DNA from: Chloroflexota bacterium
Lineage (GTDB): Bacteria; Chloroflexota; UBA11872
Reading direction: 5' to 3'
DNA: 54,338 bases
Assembly (NCBI GenBank): GCA_028874315.1
Contig: JAPPKM010000024.1
Coordinates: 1-54,338 of the forward strand
Positions 1 to 11,148 of the stretch are shown here, piece after piece. Under the pieces are notes generated by a model that made no database searches, had not been told where the DNA came from, and saw nothing but the letters and a program-made list of their open reading frames with translations. Each line of letters starts with the position of its first letter. Position 1 is the stretch's first letter. Made by a program: the position numbers and the translations under genes.

Positions 1-914
1 ACGTTCTTGGCGACCCAGCGGGCGGCGTAGTTGGCGGAGCGGTCGACCTTGGTGGGGTCCTTGCCGGAGAAGGCGCCGCCGCCGTGGCGGGCCATGCCGC
101 CGTAGGTGTCCACGATGATCTTGCGGCCGGTCAGCCCGGCGTCGCCCATGGGACCGCCGATGACGAAGCGGCCGGTGCCGTTGACGATGAAGCGGGTGTC
201 GTCGTCGATCCACTCCGACGGGACGATTTCGCGGATGACGTTCTCGACCAGTTCGCGCTCGATGGTGTCGCTGTCGATGTCGTCGGCGTGCTGGGCGGCC
301 AGCGCGACCGTGTCCACGCGGGCCGGTTGACCGTAGCGGTACTCAACGGTGACCTGGGACTTGCCGTCGGGCCGTAGCCAGGGAAGCGTGCCGTCCTTGC
401 GGACGGCGGCGAGCTGGCGGGCAGCGCGGTGGGCCAGGGCGATGGGCGCCGGCATGAGTTCCGGCGTCTCGTCGCAGGCGTAGCCGTACATCATTCCCTG
501 GTCGCCGGCGCCCAGGCCTTCGACCTCGGCGTAGTCGCCATGCAGGTCGCGGACTTCGAGCGCTTCGTCAACACCCATCTTGATGTCGGCCGACTGTTCC
601 TTGACGGAGACGGCGACGCCGCAGGTCTCGGCGTCGAAACCGTGATCCGAGTGGGTGTAGCCGATTTCGCTGACGGTGCGGCGCACGACCTTGGGGATGT
701 CCACGCTGTCGCCGCCGGCGGTGATCTCGCCGAACACGAGCACCAGGCCGGTGGAGGCCGCCGTCTCGCAGGCCACGCGGGCCTTGGGGTCGGCCTGGAG
801 GTAGGCGTCCAGAATCGCGTCCGAGACCTGGTCGCAGAGCTTGTCGGGGTGGCCCTCGGTTACGGACTCGGAGGTGAACAGCAGGCGGGCGGCCTGCGCG
901 AAGGTGCTACTCAA
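1..914 (-). CDS. metK: S-adenosylmethionine synthetase (partial, C-terminus outside window)
   Basis: Makes S-adenosylmethionine from methionine and ATP in the cytoplasm. The N-terminal 304 or so residues of a protein that is usually about 390-400 residues are present; the gene runs off the left edge. Near the start [13 protein letters not shown] carries the family's ATP-binding His. [12 protein letters not shown] is the MetK signature 1, and near the edge [15 protein letters not shown] is signature 2, the phosphate loop. The start is TTG at 914, chosen because the protein then begins directly at the conserved N-terminus and GGGAG lies 6-7 bases upstream; the nearby ATG at 927 is in another frame. 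It is the last gene of the mtnA-mtnP-pfkB-ahcY-metK operon, 52 bases after ahcY. No SAM riboswitch is visible in that gap. Identification is secure. Confidence 0.96.
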   Translation of the reverse strand, partial: MSSTFAQAARLLFTSESVTEGHPDKLCDQVSDAILDAYLQADPKARVACETAASTGLVLVFGEITAGGDSVDIPKVVRRTVSEIGYTHSDHGFDAETCGVAVSVKEQSADIKMGVDEALEVRDLHGDYAEVEGLGAGDQGMMYGYACDETPELMPAPIALAHRAARQLAAVRKDGTLPWLRPDGKSQVTVEYRYGQPARVDTVALAAQHADDIDSDTIERELVENVIREIVPSEWIDDDTRFIVNGTGRFVIGGPMGDAGLTGRKIIVDTYGGMARHGGGAFSGKDPTKVDRSANYAARWVAKN

Positions 915-966
915 TGTGCTCTCCCATGCTGTCGCCGAGTGTGGGTGCCGTGCGACCGCGGCCTGA

Positions 967-3188
<2,222 letters not shown>

Positions 3189-3198
3189 GTGCGGCGAT

Positions 3199-4077
3199 CT
3201 AGTCCGAGGCGGGACAGTTGAGGTACTTGCCCACGAGCAAGTCGTGGCGCTCGGCGAGTTCGGGCGGAATCGCGTCCGGCGCGGTGATGATGGCGGTGGC
3301 CAGGGCGTCGGCGCACTCACAGGCGGAGTCGTCGGTTGGCATCTGCCCGACCGCGCGGCGGACGACGCGCTGGGAGAGCGAGGTGTTGGCCATGAGATTG
3401 GCGATGACCATCTCGGCCGAGACGTCGTCTTCGCTTTCGTGCCAGACGTCATAGTCCGTGACCATGGCGAGGAGGGCGTAGCAGATCTCGGCCTCGCGGG
3501 CGAGGCGGGCTTCGGGGAGCGCGGTCATGCCGATGACGTCGACGCCCCAGGAGCGAAACGTCTCGGACTCGGCGCGGGTGGAGAACTGCGGGCCTTCGAT
3601 GCAGACGTAGGCGCCGCCGCGATGCACGTGCGCGCCCTCCACCTCGGCGGCCTCGGCGAGCACACCGGACAGCCGGGCGGAGAAGGGCTCGCCCATGCCG
3701 ACGTGGACGACCAGACCCGGGGTGTCGAAGAAGGTCATGGGGCGCTGGCGAGTGCGGTCGATCAGCTGGTCGGGCACGACAACGTGGAGGGGCTCGATGT
3801 GTTCACGCATGCTGCCGACGGCGCTGACCGAGATGACCCAGCGCACGCCGAGCGACTTGAGCGCCCAGAAGTTGGCGCGGGCATTGACGGCGGTGGGCAT
3901 GATGCGGTGGCCGCGGCCATGGCGCGGGAGGAATGCCACCTCCACGCCGTCCAGCCTGCCGATGCGAATGAAGTCGCTGGGGTCGCCGAACGGCGTTGTG
4001 ACGGTCTCGTCGCGAATGTCTTCCAGGCCGGGCATGTCGTAGAAGCCGCTGCCGCCAATGACTCCAATTGCAGGCAT
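3199..4077 (-). CDS. mtnP: S-methyl-5'-thioadenosine phosphorylase
   Basis: Phosphorolyses 5'-methylthioadenosine to adenine and 5-methylthioribose 1-phosphate. The 292-residue protein has the trimeric nucleoside phosphorylase layout: phosphate-binding GVIGGSGFY (5-13), PRHGRGH (51-57), the family signature EGPQFSTRAES (161-171), GMTALPEA (183-190) and the base-recognition TDYDVW (207-212), whose two aspartates match the adenine-selecting pair of human MTAP. It is therefore an MTAP rather than a guanosine phosphorylase. The ATG start has GGAG ten bases upstream. It sits 18 bases after mtnA and 10 bases before the PfkB kinase. Together with MtnA it starts the methionine salvage pathway without an MTR kinase. 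Confidence 0.95.
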   Translation of the reverse strand: MPAIGVIGGSGFYDMPGLEDIRDETVTTPFGDPSDFIRIGRLDGVEVAFLPRHGRGHRIMPTAVNARANFWALKSLGVRWVISVSAVGSMREHIEPLHVVVPDQLIDRTRQRPMTFFDTPGLVVHVGMGEPFSARLSGVLAEAAEVEGAHVHRGGAYVCIEGPQFSTRAESETFRSWGVDVIGMTALPEARLAREAEICYALLAMVTDYDVWHESEDDVSAEMVIANLMANTSLSQRVVRRAVGQMPTDDSACECADALATAIITAPDAIPPELAERHDLLVGKYLNCPASD

Positions 4078-4095
4078 TAGTCGTGGCTCCGCATG

Positions 4096-5187
4096 TCAGG
4101 CGGCCGCGTCAGGGGCCGCCGCGAACCGGCGTAACGATTCCAGGTAGGGCGGCCGGTGGACGCCGTGCTCGGTGATGATCGCGGTTACGCGTTCGTGCGG
4201 GGTGACGTCAAAAGCCGGATTGGCGACGGGCGCATCGGAGGGCGACCAGCGCCAGTCGCCGTAGCCGTGGACTTCCTCGGTGGCCCGTTCCTCGATGGGG
4301 ATGGCGTCGCCGTTGGGTGTGTTGAAGTCGATCGTTGACAGCGGGGCGGCCACGTAGAACGGCAGGTCGTGGGCGCCGGCGGCGACGGCATGGCTGTAGG
4401 TGCCGATTTTGTTGGCGACGTCGCCGTTGGCGGCAATGCGGTCGGCGCCGACGATGACGGCGTCGATGTGCCCTCGACGCATGCGGTCGGCGGCCATGCT
4501 GTCGGTGATGAGGGTGAAGGGCACGCCCCACTGCGCAAGTTCCCAGGTGGTGAGGCGACCGCCCTGGAGCAGGGGTCGGGTCTCGCTGACAACGACCTGG
4601 ATGCCATGGCGCTGGTTGGCGGCCTGGAGCACACCGAGGGCGGTGCCGTAGCTGGCGGCAGTGGCGAGCGGACCGGTGTTGCAGTGGTGGAGCACGCGCT
4701 GGCCGGATGCGAAGAGGTCGGCCCCGGCTTCGGCAAGAGCGCGGTGGCGCTGCTCGTTGTCGGCGGCGATCTCGTGAGCCAGCGCCAGCAAGCCGTGTTG
4801 GATTGCTTCCCGAGGGTCCCGAATATCGTCGGTCGGCCGGTGATCCGCGAGCGCGCCGAGCTCATGGGCCGCCGCACGCATGCGCTCGGCGGCCCAGGCG
4901 AGGTTTACGGCCGTGGGTCGGGTGGCGATGACCTGGTCGATGACTTTGTCCAGGCGTTCCAGGTAGGTCGTCTCATCGGGCGCGTCGACCCGCGTGGCGG
5001 CCAGGGCAACGGCGTAAGCGGAGGCGACGCCGAGGGCGGGGGCGCCGCGGATGGCAAGGGTGCGGATGGCTTCGTTGACCTGCGAAACCTCGGTGCAGTG
5101 CAGCACCTCGACGGCATCCGGCAGGCGACGCTGATCCAGGATGCGAACCGCGCCGTCACACCATTCGATAACCGGCGGGACAGCCAT
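4096..5187 (-). CDS. mtnA: S-methyl-5-thioribose-1-phosphate isomerase
   Basis: Converts methylthioribose 1-phosphate, the MtnP product, to methylthioribulose 1-phosphate. The 363-residue protein has the eIF2B-like fold markers of MtnA: IRTLAIRGAPALG (41-53), the catalytic cysteine loop HHCNTGPLAT (167-176, Cys169), SETRPLLQGGRLT (201-213), and VGADRIAANGD (247-257) with catalytic Asp249 followed by NKIGTYSHAV. These residues separate MtnA from ribose 1,5-bisphosphate isomerase and true eIF2B subunits. The ATG follows AGGTGAG. It is the first gene of the operon; a TATACT -10-like box lies about 30 bases upstream. The later salvage genes (dehydratase, enolase-phosphatase, dioxygenase or an aldolase shunt) are not in the window. 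Confidence 0.95.
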   Translation of the reverse strand: MAVPPVIEWCDGAVRILDQRRLPDAVEVLHCTEVSQVNEAIRTLAIRGAPALGVASAYAVALAATRVDAPDETTYLERLDKVIDQVIATRPTAVNLAWAAERMRAAAHELGALADHRPTDDIRDPREAIQHGLLALAHEIAADNEQRHRALAEAGADLFASGQRVLHHCNTGPLATAASYGTALGVLQAANQRHGIQVVVSETRPLLQGGRLTTWELAQWGVPFTLITDSMAADRMRRGHIDAVIVGADRIAANGDVANKIGTYSHAVAAGAHDLPFYVAAPLSTIDFNTPNGDAIPIEERATEEVHGYGDWRWSPSDAPVANPAFDVTPHERVTAIITEHGVHRPPYLESLRRFAAAPDAAA

Positions 5188-5214
5188 CGACGCTCACCTG
5201 CGTACAAGCCGGTG

Positions 5215-5220
5215 AGTATA
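5215..5220 (-). promoter_or_regulatory. Candidate -10 box for the mtnA-metK operon
   Basis: On the minus strand the hexamer reads TATACT, five of six matches to the sigma-70 -10 consensus, 28 bases before the mtnA start. The same hexamer occurs in front of the sigma factor gene at 18544-18549. No convincing -35 box is seen at 16-18 bases, so this is a weak call. Confidence 0.25.
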
Positions 5221-5287
5221 TCGGCGTGGGCGTCGTGACCCACCGAACCATCACGGTGCCAAAGATGAGACCAGCCAAGACCCGGTA

Positions 5288-6388
5288 TTAGTCCGGTGCG
5301 TAGCGAATAAGGCTGGCTCGGTCGAGCGTCCAGCCAAAACCCGGACGATCGGGGATGGTGACTGCGCCCCGTTCGGCTTCAGGTTCACCTGACAGAGCAT
5401 CCCAGATGAGGGAGTTTCCGGGCAGCGGATGGCGGCGAGGAAAGTACTCGCCAATCGGACAGTTGGCGCGCGAGGCGATCAGGTGCCAGGAATGCAGCCA
5501 CCCCTGGTGCGGCGTGACCGGTCGCTGGTGGCTGGCAGCCAAAGCGCAGATTCGCAGTGCTTCGGTCAGGCCGCCGACGCGGTTGACGTCCGGCTGGAGG
5601 TAGTAGACGCCGGCGCTGATGAGCGAGACGAAGGGGAACCGGGTGCGCTCCGACTCGCCCGCGGCCAGCGGCACGGCGCCGTCGCGGGCCAGCGATTCGT
5701 AGCCCGCCAGATCCTCGATCGGAATCGGGTTTTCCAACCAACGAGCGCCTACGTCGGCCAGCGGCTGAAGCATGCGCCGGGCGTACGGAAGGTCCCAACC
5801 GAAGTGGGCATCCACCATCAGGTCTGCACTGGGGCCGATGGCCGCGCGGATTTCGCGCAGCACGTCCACCTCGGTTTGCCGGCCCTGCTCGCCGTGGGCC
5901 GGACCGTGGATCGAGAAGTATTTGAAGGCGTTGAACCCTTGTTGGCGGCCCTCAAGGATTTCGTCCAGCAGCGACTGCGGGTCCTCGCGTCCACGCAGCG
6001 ATAGCGAACTGAGGTAGACGGGCACGGTCCTCGTCGATCCACCGCCGATAAGGCTGACCACCGGCCGGCCCACCGACTTCCCGAGCAGGTCCCAGAGCGC
6101 CAGATCCACGCCGCTCAGAGCCATGACGCCGGTTCCGCGTTGGCCCTGACGGTTCAGCGAGTCGTAGAGACGTTCCCAGAGCGTCTCGATGTCCGCCGGG
6201 TCAGCTCCCTCCAACAATGGGGCGAACTGGCGGGTGATGATCGTCTCGGCGCCGACGGGGAAGCCGCCCACGGATCCAAGGCCGGTCAGTCCCACGTCGG
6301 TTTCGATTTCCACGACGACGAGGGCAATGGCTTCACGACCCGGGTCGGGGTTGCGGAGGGGGTGAGCGCGGAGGCGAGTGATGCGCAT
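5288..6388 (-). CDS. Mandelate racemase/acid-sugar dehydratase family protein (enolase superfamily)
   Basis: A 366-residue enolase-superfamily enzyme that probably abstracts the alpha proton of a sugar acid and eliminates water or epimerises. The N-terminal capping domain (about 1-125) is followed by a TIM barrel with metal ligands Asp193 (MVDAHFGW), Glu219 (LENPIP) and Glu245 (AAGES), and an Asp267 (QPDVNRVGG)/His294 (TPHQGW) dyad as in the mandelate racemase subgroup. The second-strand base motif is KYF at 156-158 rather than KxK, so the usual Lys base of the racemases is altered and a His-driven dehydratase or one-sided reaction is more likely. It is divergent from the FGE gene and separate from mtnA. 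A GATAAT box 15-10 bases before the ATG hints at a very short leader. The substrate is unknown; a KDG-kinase-like gene lies downstream in the window. Confidence 0.85.
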   Translation of the reverse strand: MRITRLRAHPLRNPDPGREAIALVVVEIETDVGLTGLGSVGGFPVGAETIITRQFAPLLEGADPADIETLWERLYDSLNRQGQRGTGVMALSGVDLALWDLLGKSVGRPVVSLIGGGSTRTVPVYLSSLSLRGREDPQSLLDEILEGRQQGFNAFKYFSIHGPAHGEQGRQTEVDVLREIRAAIGPSADLMVDAHFGWDLPYARRMLQPLADVGARWLENPIPIEDLAGYESLARDGAVPLAAGESERTRFPFVSLISAGVYYLQPDVNRVGGLTEALRICALAASHQRPVTPHQGWLHSWHLIASRANCPIGEYFPRRHPLPGNSLIWDALSGEPEAERGAVTIPDRPGFGWTLDRASLIRYAPD

Positions 6389-6530
6389 AGTGGGCCATTA
6401 TCTAAGGACCGGCGCGAGTCGAGCCATCCCCTTGCCAGTCCGAGCATGAAGAAAATCGGGGTGTCGCGGTCAAGCAGTTCGTCAGGCTCGACAGGCTAAG
6501 ATTCCGCGTCCCCGTTGGTCGGTAGATCTC

Positions 6531-7505
6531 ATGCGCGACGATGCCTGTTGTTCGCCAGAGTCACCACGGCCCGCAAGCGCCGATGCCCCAGGAGCGCGCG
6601 CAGGCCAGGCTAAGGCAGTCTACCAATCGCTCCGCCGCCGACCCGGCATGGCGCGGATTCGCGGCGCGGATTACCGGATGGGGACGGAGGACCGGAGCGG
6701 CTTTTCGGCGGACGGCGAGGGGCCGGTGCGGCCGGTGCGGGTGGACACGTTTCGGATCGACATTGCGGCCGTGACGAATTGGCAGTTCGCCGAGTTCATC
6801 GCGGCCAGCGGCTACCGAACCGAGGCGGAGACGTTCGGCTGGAGCTACGTGTTTCACATGCTGGCGTCGGAGGAGATCAAGCGGCGCACGCCGCAGCGGC
6901 CGGACAGCACGCCGTGGTGGGTGCCGGTGAGCGGGGCCTACTGGGCGGCGCCTGAGGGCCCCGGCTCGGAGCTTGACGACCGTATGGAGCACCCGGTGAT
7001 CCACGTCTCCTGGAATGACGCCCTGGCCTACTGCGACTGGGCGGGCACGCGGCTGCCGACGGAGGCCGAGTGGGAATACGCGGCGCGGGGCGGGCTGGAC
7101 CAGCGCCGCTACCCGTGGGGCGACAAGCTGACGCCCAAGGGCGAGCACCGCTGCAATATCTGGCAGGGCACGTTCCCGGAATCGAACACATCGGCCGACG
7201 GTTGGATTGGCACGGCGCCGGTGGATTCCTACAAGCCGAACGGGTTTGGGCTGTACAACACATCCGGGAACGTGTGGGAATGGTGCGCCGACTGGTTCAG
7301 TCCCAGCCACCACTTGCGGGCCGAGCGAAGCAATCCGCAGGGTCCGGCGCAGGGTCAGCGGCGCGTGCTGCGCGGCGGGTCGTATCTGTGCCACCGGTCG
7401 TACTGCAACCGGTACCGGGTGGCGGCCCGCAGTTCCAACACGCCAGACAGCAGCGCGGGCAACCTGGGGTTTCGCTGCGTGCGGTCGATACCTGTGCCGG
7501 GCTAA
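6531..7505 (+). CDS. Formylglycine-generating enzyme (sulfatase-activating)
   Basis: Copper-dependent oxidase that converts the Cys of a CxPxR sequon in type I sulfatases to formylglycine. The 324-residue protein has the FGE-sulfatase fold from about residue 40: RMGTED, PVIHVSWNDA, RLPTEAEWEYAARGG (174-188), GNVWEWC (246-252) and GFRCV (313-317). The decisive stretch is RGGSYLCHRSYCNRYR (281-296), which carries the two copper-binding cysteines, Cys287 and Cys292, matching Cys336 and Cys341 of human SUMF1. It is therefore a true FGE, not one of the many catalytically different family members. The first 35 residues are a low-complexity tail with CCSP at 6-9. There is no signal peptide, so it acts in the cytoplasm. 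No sulfatase is in the window, so its clients are encoded elsewhere. It starts the GH127/GH33 gene run. Confidence 0.92.
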   Translation: MRDDACCSPESPRPASADAPGARAGQAKAVYQSLRRRPGMARIRGADYRMGTEDRSGFSADGEGPVRPVRVDTFRIDIAAVTNWQFAEFIAASGYRTEAETFGWSYVFHMLASEEIKRRTPQRPDSTPWWVPVSGAYWAAPEGPGSELDDRMEHPVIHVSWNDALAYCDWAGTRLPTEAEWEYAARGGLDQRRYPWGDKLTPKGEHRCNIWQGTFPESNTSADGWIGTAPVDSYKPNGFGLYNTSGNVWEWCADWFSPSHHLRAERSNPQGPAQGQRRVLRGGSYLCHRSYCNRYRVAARSSNTPDSSAGNLGFRCVRSIPVPG

Positions 7506-7525
7506 GACCAGCTGCCGCCAGTGCG

Positions 7526-9463
7526 ATGAATTCGGCCGCCGTCCTCAACCTGTCCAACTCACCACACGCCGCGGTGCAGCCGGTGGCGCCAGGGCGGGTG
7601 GAGGTGGCGGAGGGGTTCTGGGACGACAGGACGCGGTCAATGCGATCGCATGGGCTGGAGCGGCAGTTCCACCAGTGCGAGGTGACGGGGCGGCTGCGTA
7701 ACTTCGAGCGGGCGGCGGGGCGCCTGGAGGGCGAGTTCGAGGGCCGGTATTACAACGACTCGGACGTCTACAAGTGGCTGGAGGCGGCGAGCCATGCGCT
7801 GGCGCGGGCGCCGTCGGCGGCACTGAAGGCCCGTGTCGATGGCGTGATCGAGGCGATTGCCGCCGCGCAACGGCCGGACGGCTACATCAATACCTACTTC
7901 AGTGGGCCCCGGACCTCATGGCGCTACCGGAACCTGACGGACGAGCACGAGCTGTATTGCATGGGGCACTTGATCCAGGCGGGGGTGGCGCACCGGCGCT
8001 GTACGGGATCCGACCGGCTGTACGAGGTGGTGGTGCGGGCGGCGGATCACATTTGCGCCACGTTTGGGCCGGAAAGCCGGCCGGAGCCGGACGGGCATCC
8101 GGGAATCGAACTGGCCCTGGTGGAACTGGCACGGGAGACGGGCAATCCCGCGTACCTGCGACAGGCGGAGTTTTTCCTGGACCAGCGGGGGGCGGATCCG
8201 CCGAATCTGAGCGGGTTGCATTACCACCAGGACCACGCACCGGTTCGTGAGCAACGCGATGCCGACGGGCACTCGGTACGCCTGACCTATTTGGCGGCTG
8301 CGATGGCGGACGCGGCGATGGATACGGGCGAGGCGGAGCTGCTGAATGCCTCGATCCGGCTGTGGGACAGCGCGTATGAGCGCCGCGCCTACGTGACCGG
8401 CGGGCTGGGGTCGCGGTACCAGGGCGAGGCGTTTGGGGCCGACTACGAACTGCCCAACGACCGCGCCTACGCGGAAACCTGCGCGGCGGTGGGCGGGATC
8501 TTCTGGAATGCACGGCTGCTGGCGGCCACCGGCGACGCCCGCTACGCGGACTGGATGGAAACCGCGCTCTACAACGGCGCGCTGGTTGGAGTCTCGCCGG
8601 ACGCCGGGGCGTATTTCTACGCCAATCCGCTGGCGGCCGATCCGCAGCCCACGCCGGACGACCAGGGCGGTGTTCATAGCAGCGGGGCGCAGCAGTCGGT
8701 GGGCGGCCACCAACGCCAGCCGTGGTACGACACAGCCTGCTGTCCGCCCAACATCGCGCGGCTCCTGTTGAGCCTGCCGGGGTACGCCTACGGGGTGTCG
8801 GCGGGCGCGCTGTGGGTGCATCAGTACTTGCCGGGACGGGTGGAGGCGGCGCTTCCAGACGGAAAATTCCTGACGTTGCGGGTTGGCACGCGGTACCCGT
8901 GGGATGGGGACGTGGACCTGCTGGTGGAGGACGCCTCGGACGGGCCGGTGGAACTGCGGCTGCGCATTCCCTCGTGGGCGGATGGCGCGAACCTTGAGGT
9001 GGACGGGTCACGCGAGGCTGTCGAGCCCGGTTCGTACGCCGCCATTCAGCGGGTCTGGTCGGTGGGAACGACCGTGCGCTTGCGGCTGCCGATGGACATT
9101 CGGCTGGTCGCCAGCCACCCGCGAGTCCAGGCCAACTCCGGGCGAGCCGCGATTGCGCGAGGGCCGCTGATCTATTGCATCGAGGCCGCGGATCACCCCG
9201 AGTCAAACGTCGACGCGCTGGTCCTGGGCCCTGACTCCGATCTGCGGGCGCACGACGAACCGGACATGCTCGGCGGACTGACGACCATCAGGGGTTCGGC
9301 CGGCGTTGCGGTGCAGAACCAGTCCGACGCGTTGTATGCGCGGTTCGACGGCGGAAAGCCGAGACTGACGGGTTCGACGCCGCTCACCGCGATTCCGTAC
9401 TTTGCCTGGGCCAACCGAACGCCGGGGGCGATGCGCGTGTGGATTCCGTACATTGACGCCTGA
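7526..9463 (+). CDS. GH127 family glycoside hydrolase (beta-L-arabinofuranosidase-like, DUF1680)
   Basis: Retaining glycoside hydrolase that uses a zinc-bound cysteine as nucleophile. The 645-residue protein has an alpha/alpha-barrel (about 30-430) followed by beta-sandwich domains. The zinc and catalytic residues of characterised GH127 (HypBA1 Glu338, Cys340, Cys417, Cys418) correspond to Glu317 and Cys319 in YAETCAAVGG and Cys405-Cys406 in TACCPPN. The aromatic barrel motif NDSDVYKWLE and the YINTYF motif are also present. The frame is open back to 7070 inside the FGE gene, but ATG 7526, 20 bases after the FGE stop, begins at the family's normal N-terminus. There is no signal peptide. GH127 and its relatives also act on other furanosides or pyranosides, so arabinose is the default rather than a proven substrate. 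Confidence 0.88.
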   Translation: MNSAAVLNLSNSPHAAVQPVAPGRVEVAEGFWDDRTRSMRSHGLERQFHQCEVTGRLRNFERAAGRLEGEFEGRYYNDSDVYKWLEAASHALARAPSAALKARVDGVIEAIAAAQRPDGYINTYFSGPRTSWRYRNLTDEHELYCMGHLIQAGVAHRRCTGSDRLYEVVVRAADHICATFGPESRPEPDGHPGIELALVELARETGNPAYLRQAEFFLDQRGADPPNLSGLHYHQDHAPVREQRDADGHSVRLTYLAAAMADAAMDTGEAELLNASIRLWDSAYERRAYVTGGLGSRYQGEAFGADYELPNDRAYAETCAAVGGIFWNARLLAATGDARYADWMETALYNGALVGVSPDAGAYFYANPLAADPQPTPDDQGGVHSSGAQQSVGGHQRQPWYDTACCPPNIARLLLSLPGYAYGVSAGALWVHQYLPGRVEAALPDGKFLTLRVGTRYPWDGDVDLLVEDASDGPVELRLRIPSWADGANLEVDGSREAVEPGSYAAIQRVWSVGTTVRLRLPMDIRLVASHPRVQANSGRAAIARGPLIYCIEAADHPESNVDALVLGPDSDLRAHDEPDMLGGLTTIRGSAGVAVQNQSDALYARFDGGKPRLTGSTPLTAIPYFAWANRTPGAMRVWIPYIDA

Positions 9464-10499
9464 AAACGGTCCTGTTCAGACCGACCTGTACACGAGCGGG
9501 ACGCTGGGCTACCACACGTTTCGCATTCCGGCGCTGGTTGTCACCACGCGCGGAACGCTGCTGGCGATAGCCGAGGGCCGGCGGAACTCGCAACACGACA
9601 CCGGGGACATCGACCTGGTCCTGCGCCGCAGCCACGACAACGGCCAGACGTTCGACGACATGCGCGTGGCGGTGCCCGGCGGCGGCAACGTGGCGGGGAA
9701 CCCGGCACCGGTGGTGGATGCCGAGACCGGCACGATCTGGCTGTGGTTCTGTCGCAACAACGCCGACGGGCCGGAAACCATGATCTGCGCGGGCAAGGCG
9801 CCACGCACCGTCTGGTTGACCAGCAGCGACGACGACGGCCAGACCTGGGCCGACCCCCGGGAGATGACGGCCGAGGTCAAGCTGCCGGGGTGGACCTGGT
9901 ACGGCACCGGGCCCGGGCATGGGTTGCAGCTGGCCTCGGGGCGGCTGCTCATCCCCTCGTACCACGTCATCGGACAGAACTTCGATCGCGCGACCGATCC
10001 CTACATCTCGCACTTGATCCTGAGCGACGACAACGGGAAAACCTGGCGCCTGGGCGGCGTGGCCCAACCGGGAACGAACGAGTGCATGGCCGCGCAGTTG
10101 GCGGATGGCCGCGTGTACCTGAACGAGCGCAACTACCTGGGCGAGTACCGGCGGGCCTTCGCGGTCAGCCACGACGAGGGCGAGAGATTCGACGCCTTTG
10201 GCTGGCACGAACTGATCGACCCCATTTGCCAGGGGGCCGTGCTGGGTGTCGGCGGCGACCGCCTGGTGTTCAGCAACGCCGCCAGCCGCGCGCGTGAGCG
10301 TTTGACGGTCCGATCAAGTGCGGACGGTGGCCAGACATGGTCACGCGGTCGGGTCCTGCACGATGGACGGGCCGCCTATTCGGACCTTTGTGAGTTGCCG
10401 GACGGGATGCTGGGCTGTCTCTACGAGGCGGGCAGCGTGGGCGAGTACGAGCGGCTGCGCTGGGCGCGATTCGATCTCGAATGGCTACACGCGGGGTAG
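9453..10499 (+). CDS. Exo-alpha-sialidase-like protein (GH33, BNR/Asp-box)
   Basis: Six-bladed beta-propeller hydrolase that would release terminal sialic acid. With a TTG start at 9453 it has 348 residues; the start overlaps the GH127 stop by 11 bases. An in-frame ATG at 9402 would add 17 unconserved residues. HTFRIPAL near residue 21-28 is the F/YRIP motif with the first triad Arg. Five Asp-box repeats follow: SHDNGQTF, SSDDDGQTW, LSDDNGKTW, SHDEGERF and SSADGGQTW. Later arginines (NERN, RLTVRSS) could complete the triad. No signal peptide or lectin domain is seen, so intracellular action on imported glycans is likely. Some GH33-like proteins with Asp boxes cleave other sugars, so the sialic acid assignment is good but not certain. 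Confidence 0.82.
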   Translation: MTPENGPVQTDLYTSGTLGYHTFRIPALVVTTRGTLLAIAEGRRNSQHDTGDIDLVLRRSHDNGQTFDDMRVAVPGGGNVAGNPAPVVDAETGTIWLWFCRNNADGPETMICAGKAPRTVWLTSSDDDGQTWADPREMTAEVKLPGWTWYGTGPGHGLQLASGRLLIPSYHVIGQNFDRATDPYISHLILSDDNGKTWRLGGVAQPGTNECMAAQLADGRVYLNERNYLGEYRRAFAVSHDEGERFDAFGWHELIDPICQGAVLGVGGDRLVFSNAASRARERLTVRSSADGGQTWSRGRVLHDGRAAYSDLCELPDGMLGCLYEAGSVGEYERLRWARFDLEWLHAG

Positions 10500-10626
10500 G
10501 CGAGGAACTCGCATTCGCGGCGAAGCTCCGCCACACTGCCCGTATGTTTTGGAAGCTGCGGGCATTTTCAGCTCTGCGGGCGTTTCAGGGCCGCCGAGCT
10601 CACTCAATCTCACGAGGCGACCCGAG

Positions 10627-11145
10627 ATGACCGCGCACAGCCTTGGGTGGCGCCCAAGTCGGCGGGCGATTGTGGTCGGTGGTGCGTTGTCGACTGGAGT
10701 CCTCTTGTTCGGGGCGGCCTGCGAGACAGTTGATGGCCAAGCCGTCGCCGTCTACCTGACGGAACTAAACGAATTACGAGACAGTACCGCCGGCGACGAT
10801 GCGTTGCTGGGCGAGCGGTTCAACTCGTTGATCGCGAGCGGCTCGCGCGACGCTGGCGCCTATCTCGGGATTTATCGTGAGTTGCGTGCCTCCAATGCCG
10901 CCGTCGTGGCCAAGCTGGAACAGATCCAGCCGCCGAAGGGACTGGAACGCCATCACGAAGACTTCGTGGAGGGGCTGAGCGACCTCGTAACGGCGCTGGA
11001 TGAGGTGATCGGGATGATTGAAGCCGGAAACGTAATCGAGGCTAACCGCACGTTTCAGCGCGCGGTCACGCGCTCCCAGGCCAAGCAGACAGGTGCAATG
11101 CTGCAGATCCGCCGGGTGGCCCGCAGCGCGCGCGTTCGTATCTGA
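10627..11145 (+). CDS. Putative lipoprotein, unknown function
   Basis: I do not recognise a family. The 172-residue product starts MTAHSLGWRPSRRAI, a basic n-region, followed by a hydrophobic segment (about 16-30) ending in LLFGAAC, a plausible lipobox with Cys about 32. The rest is predicted helical and charged, with heptad-like stretches such as RELRASNAAVVAKLEQI and VEGLSDLVTALDEVIG, resembling small periplasmic helical-bundle proteins. The open frame reaches back to 10318 within the sialidase gene; ATG 10627 is preferred because it creates the export signal and is preceded by GAGGCGACCCGAG. The stop is only 3 bases before the PfkB kinase start, so the two are probably cotranscribed. Confidence 0.75.
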   Translation: MTAHSLGWRPSRRAIVVGGALSTGVLLFGAACETVDGQAVAVYLTELNELRDSTAGDDALLGERFNSLIASGSRDAGAYLGIYRELRASNAAVVAKLEQIQPPKGLERHHEDFVEGLSDLVTALDEVIGMIEAGNVIEANRTFQRAVTRSQAKQTGAMLQIRRVARSARVRI

Positions 11146-11148
11146 CCC

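Noticed and set aside
915-966. SAM riboswitch between ahcY and metK
   Set aside because: The gap is only 52 bases and has no riboswitch-like core. None is seen before mtnA either.
7070-7525. Extension of the GH127 reading frame into the FGE gene
   Set aside because: The extra residues are unlike GH127 and overlap the FGE sequence; ATG 7526 gives the family length.
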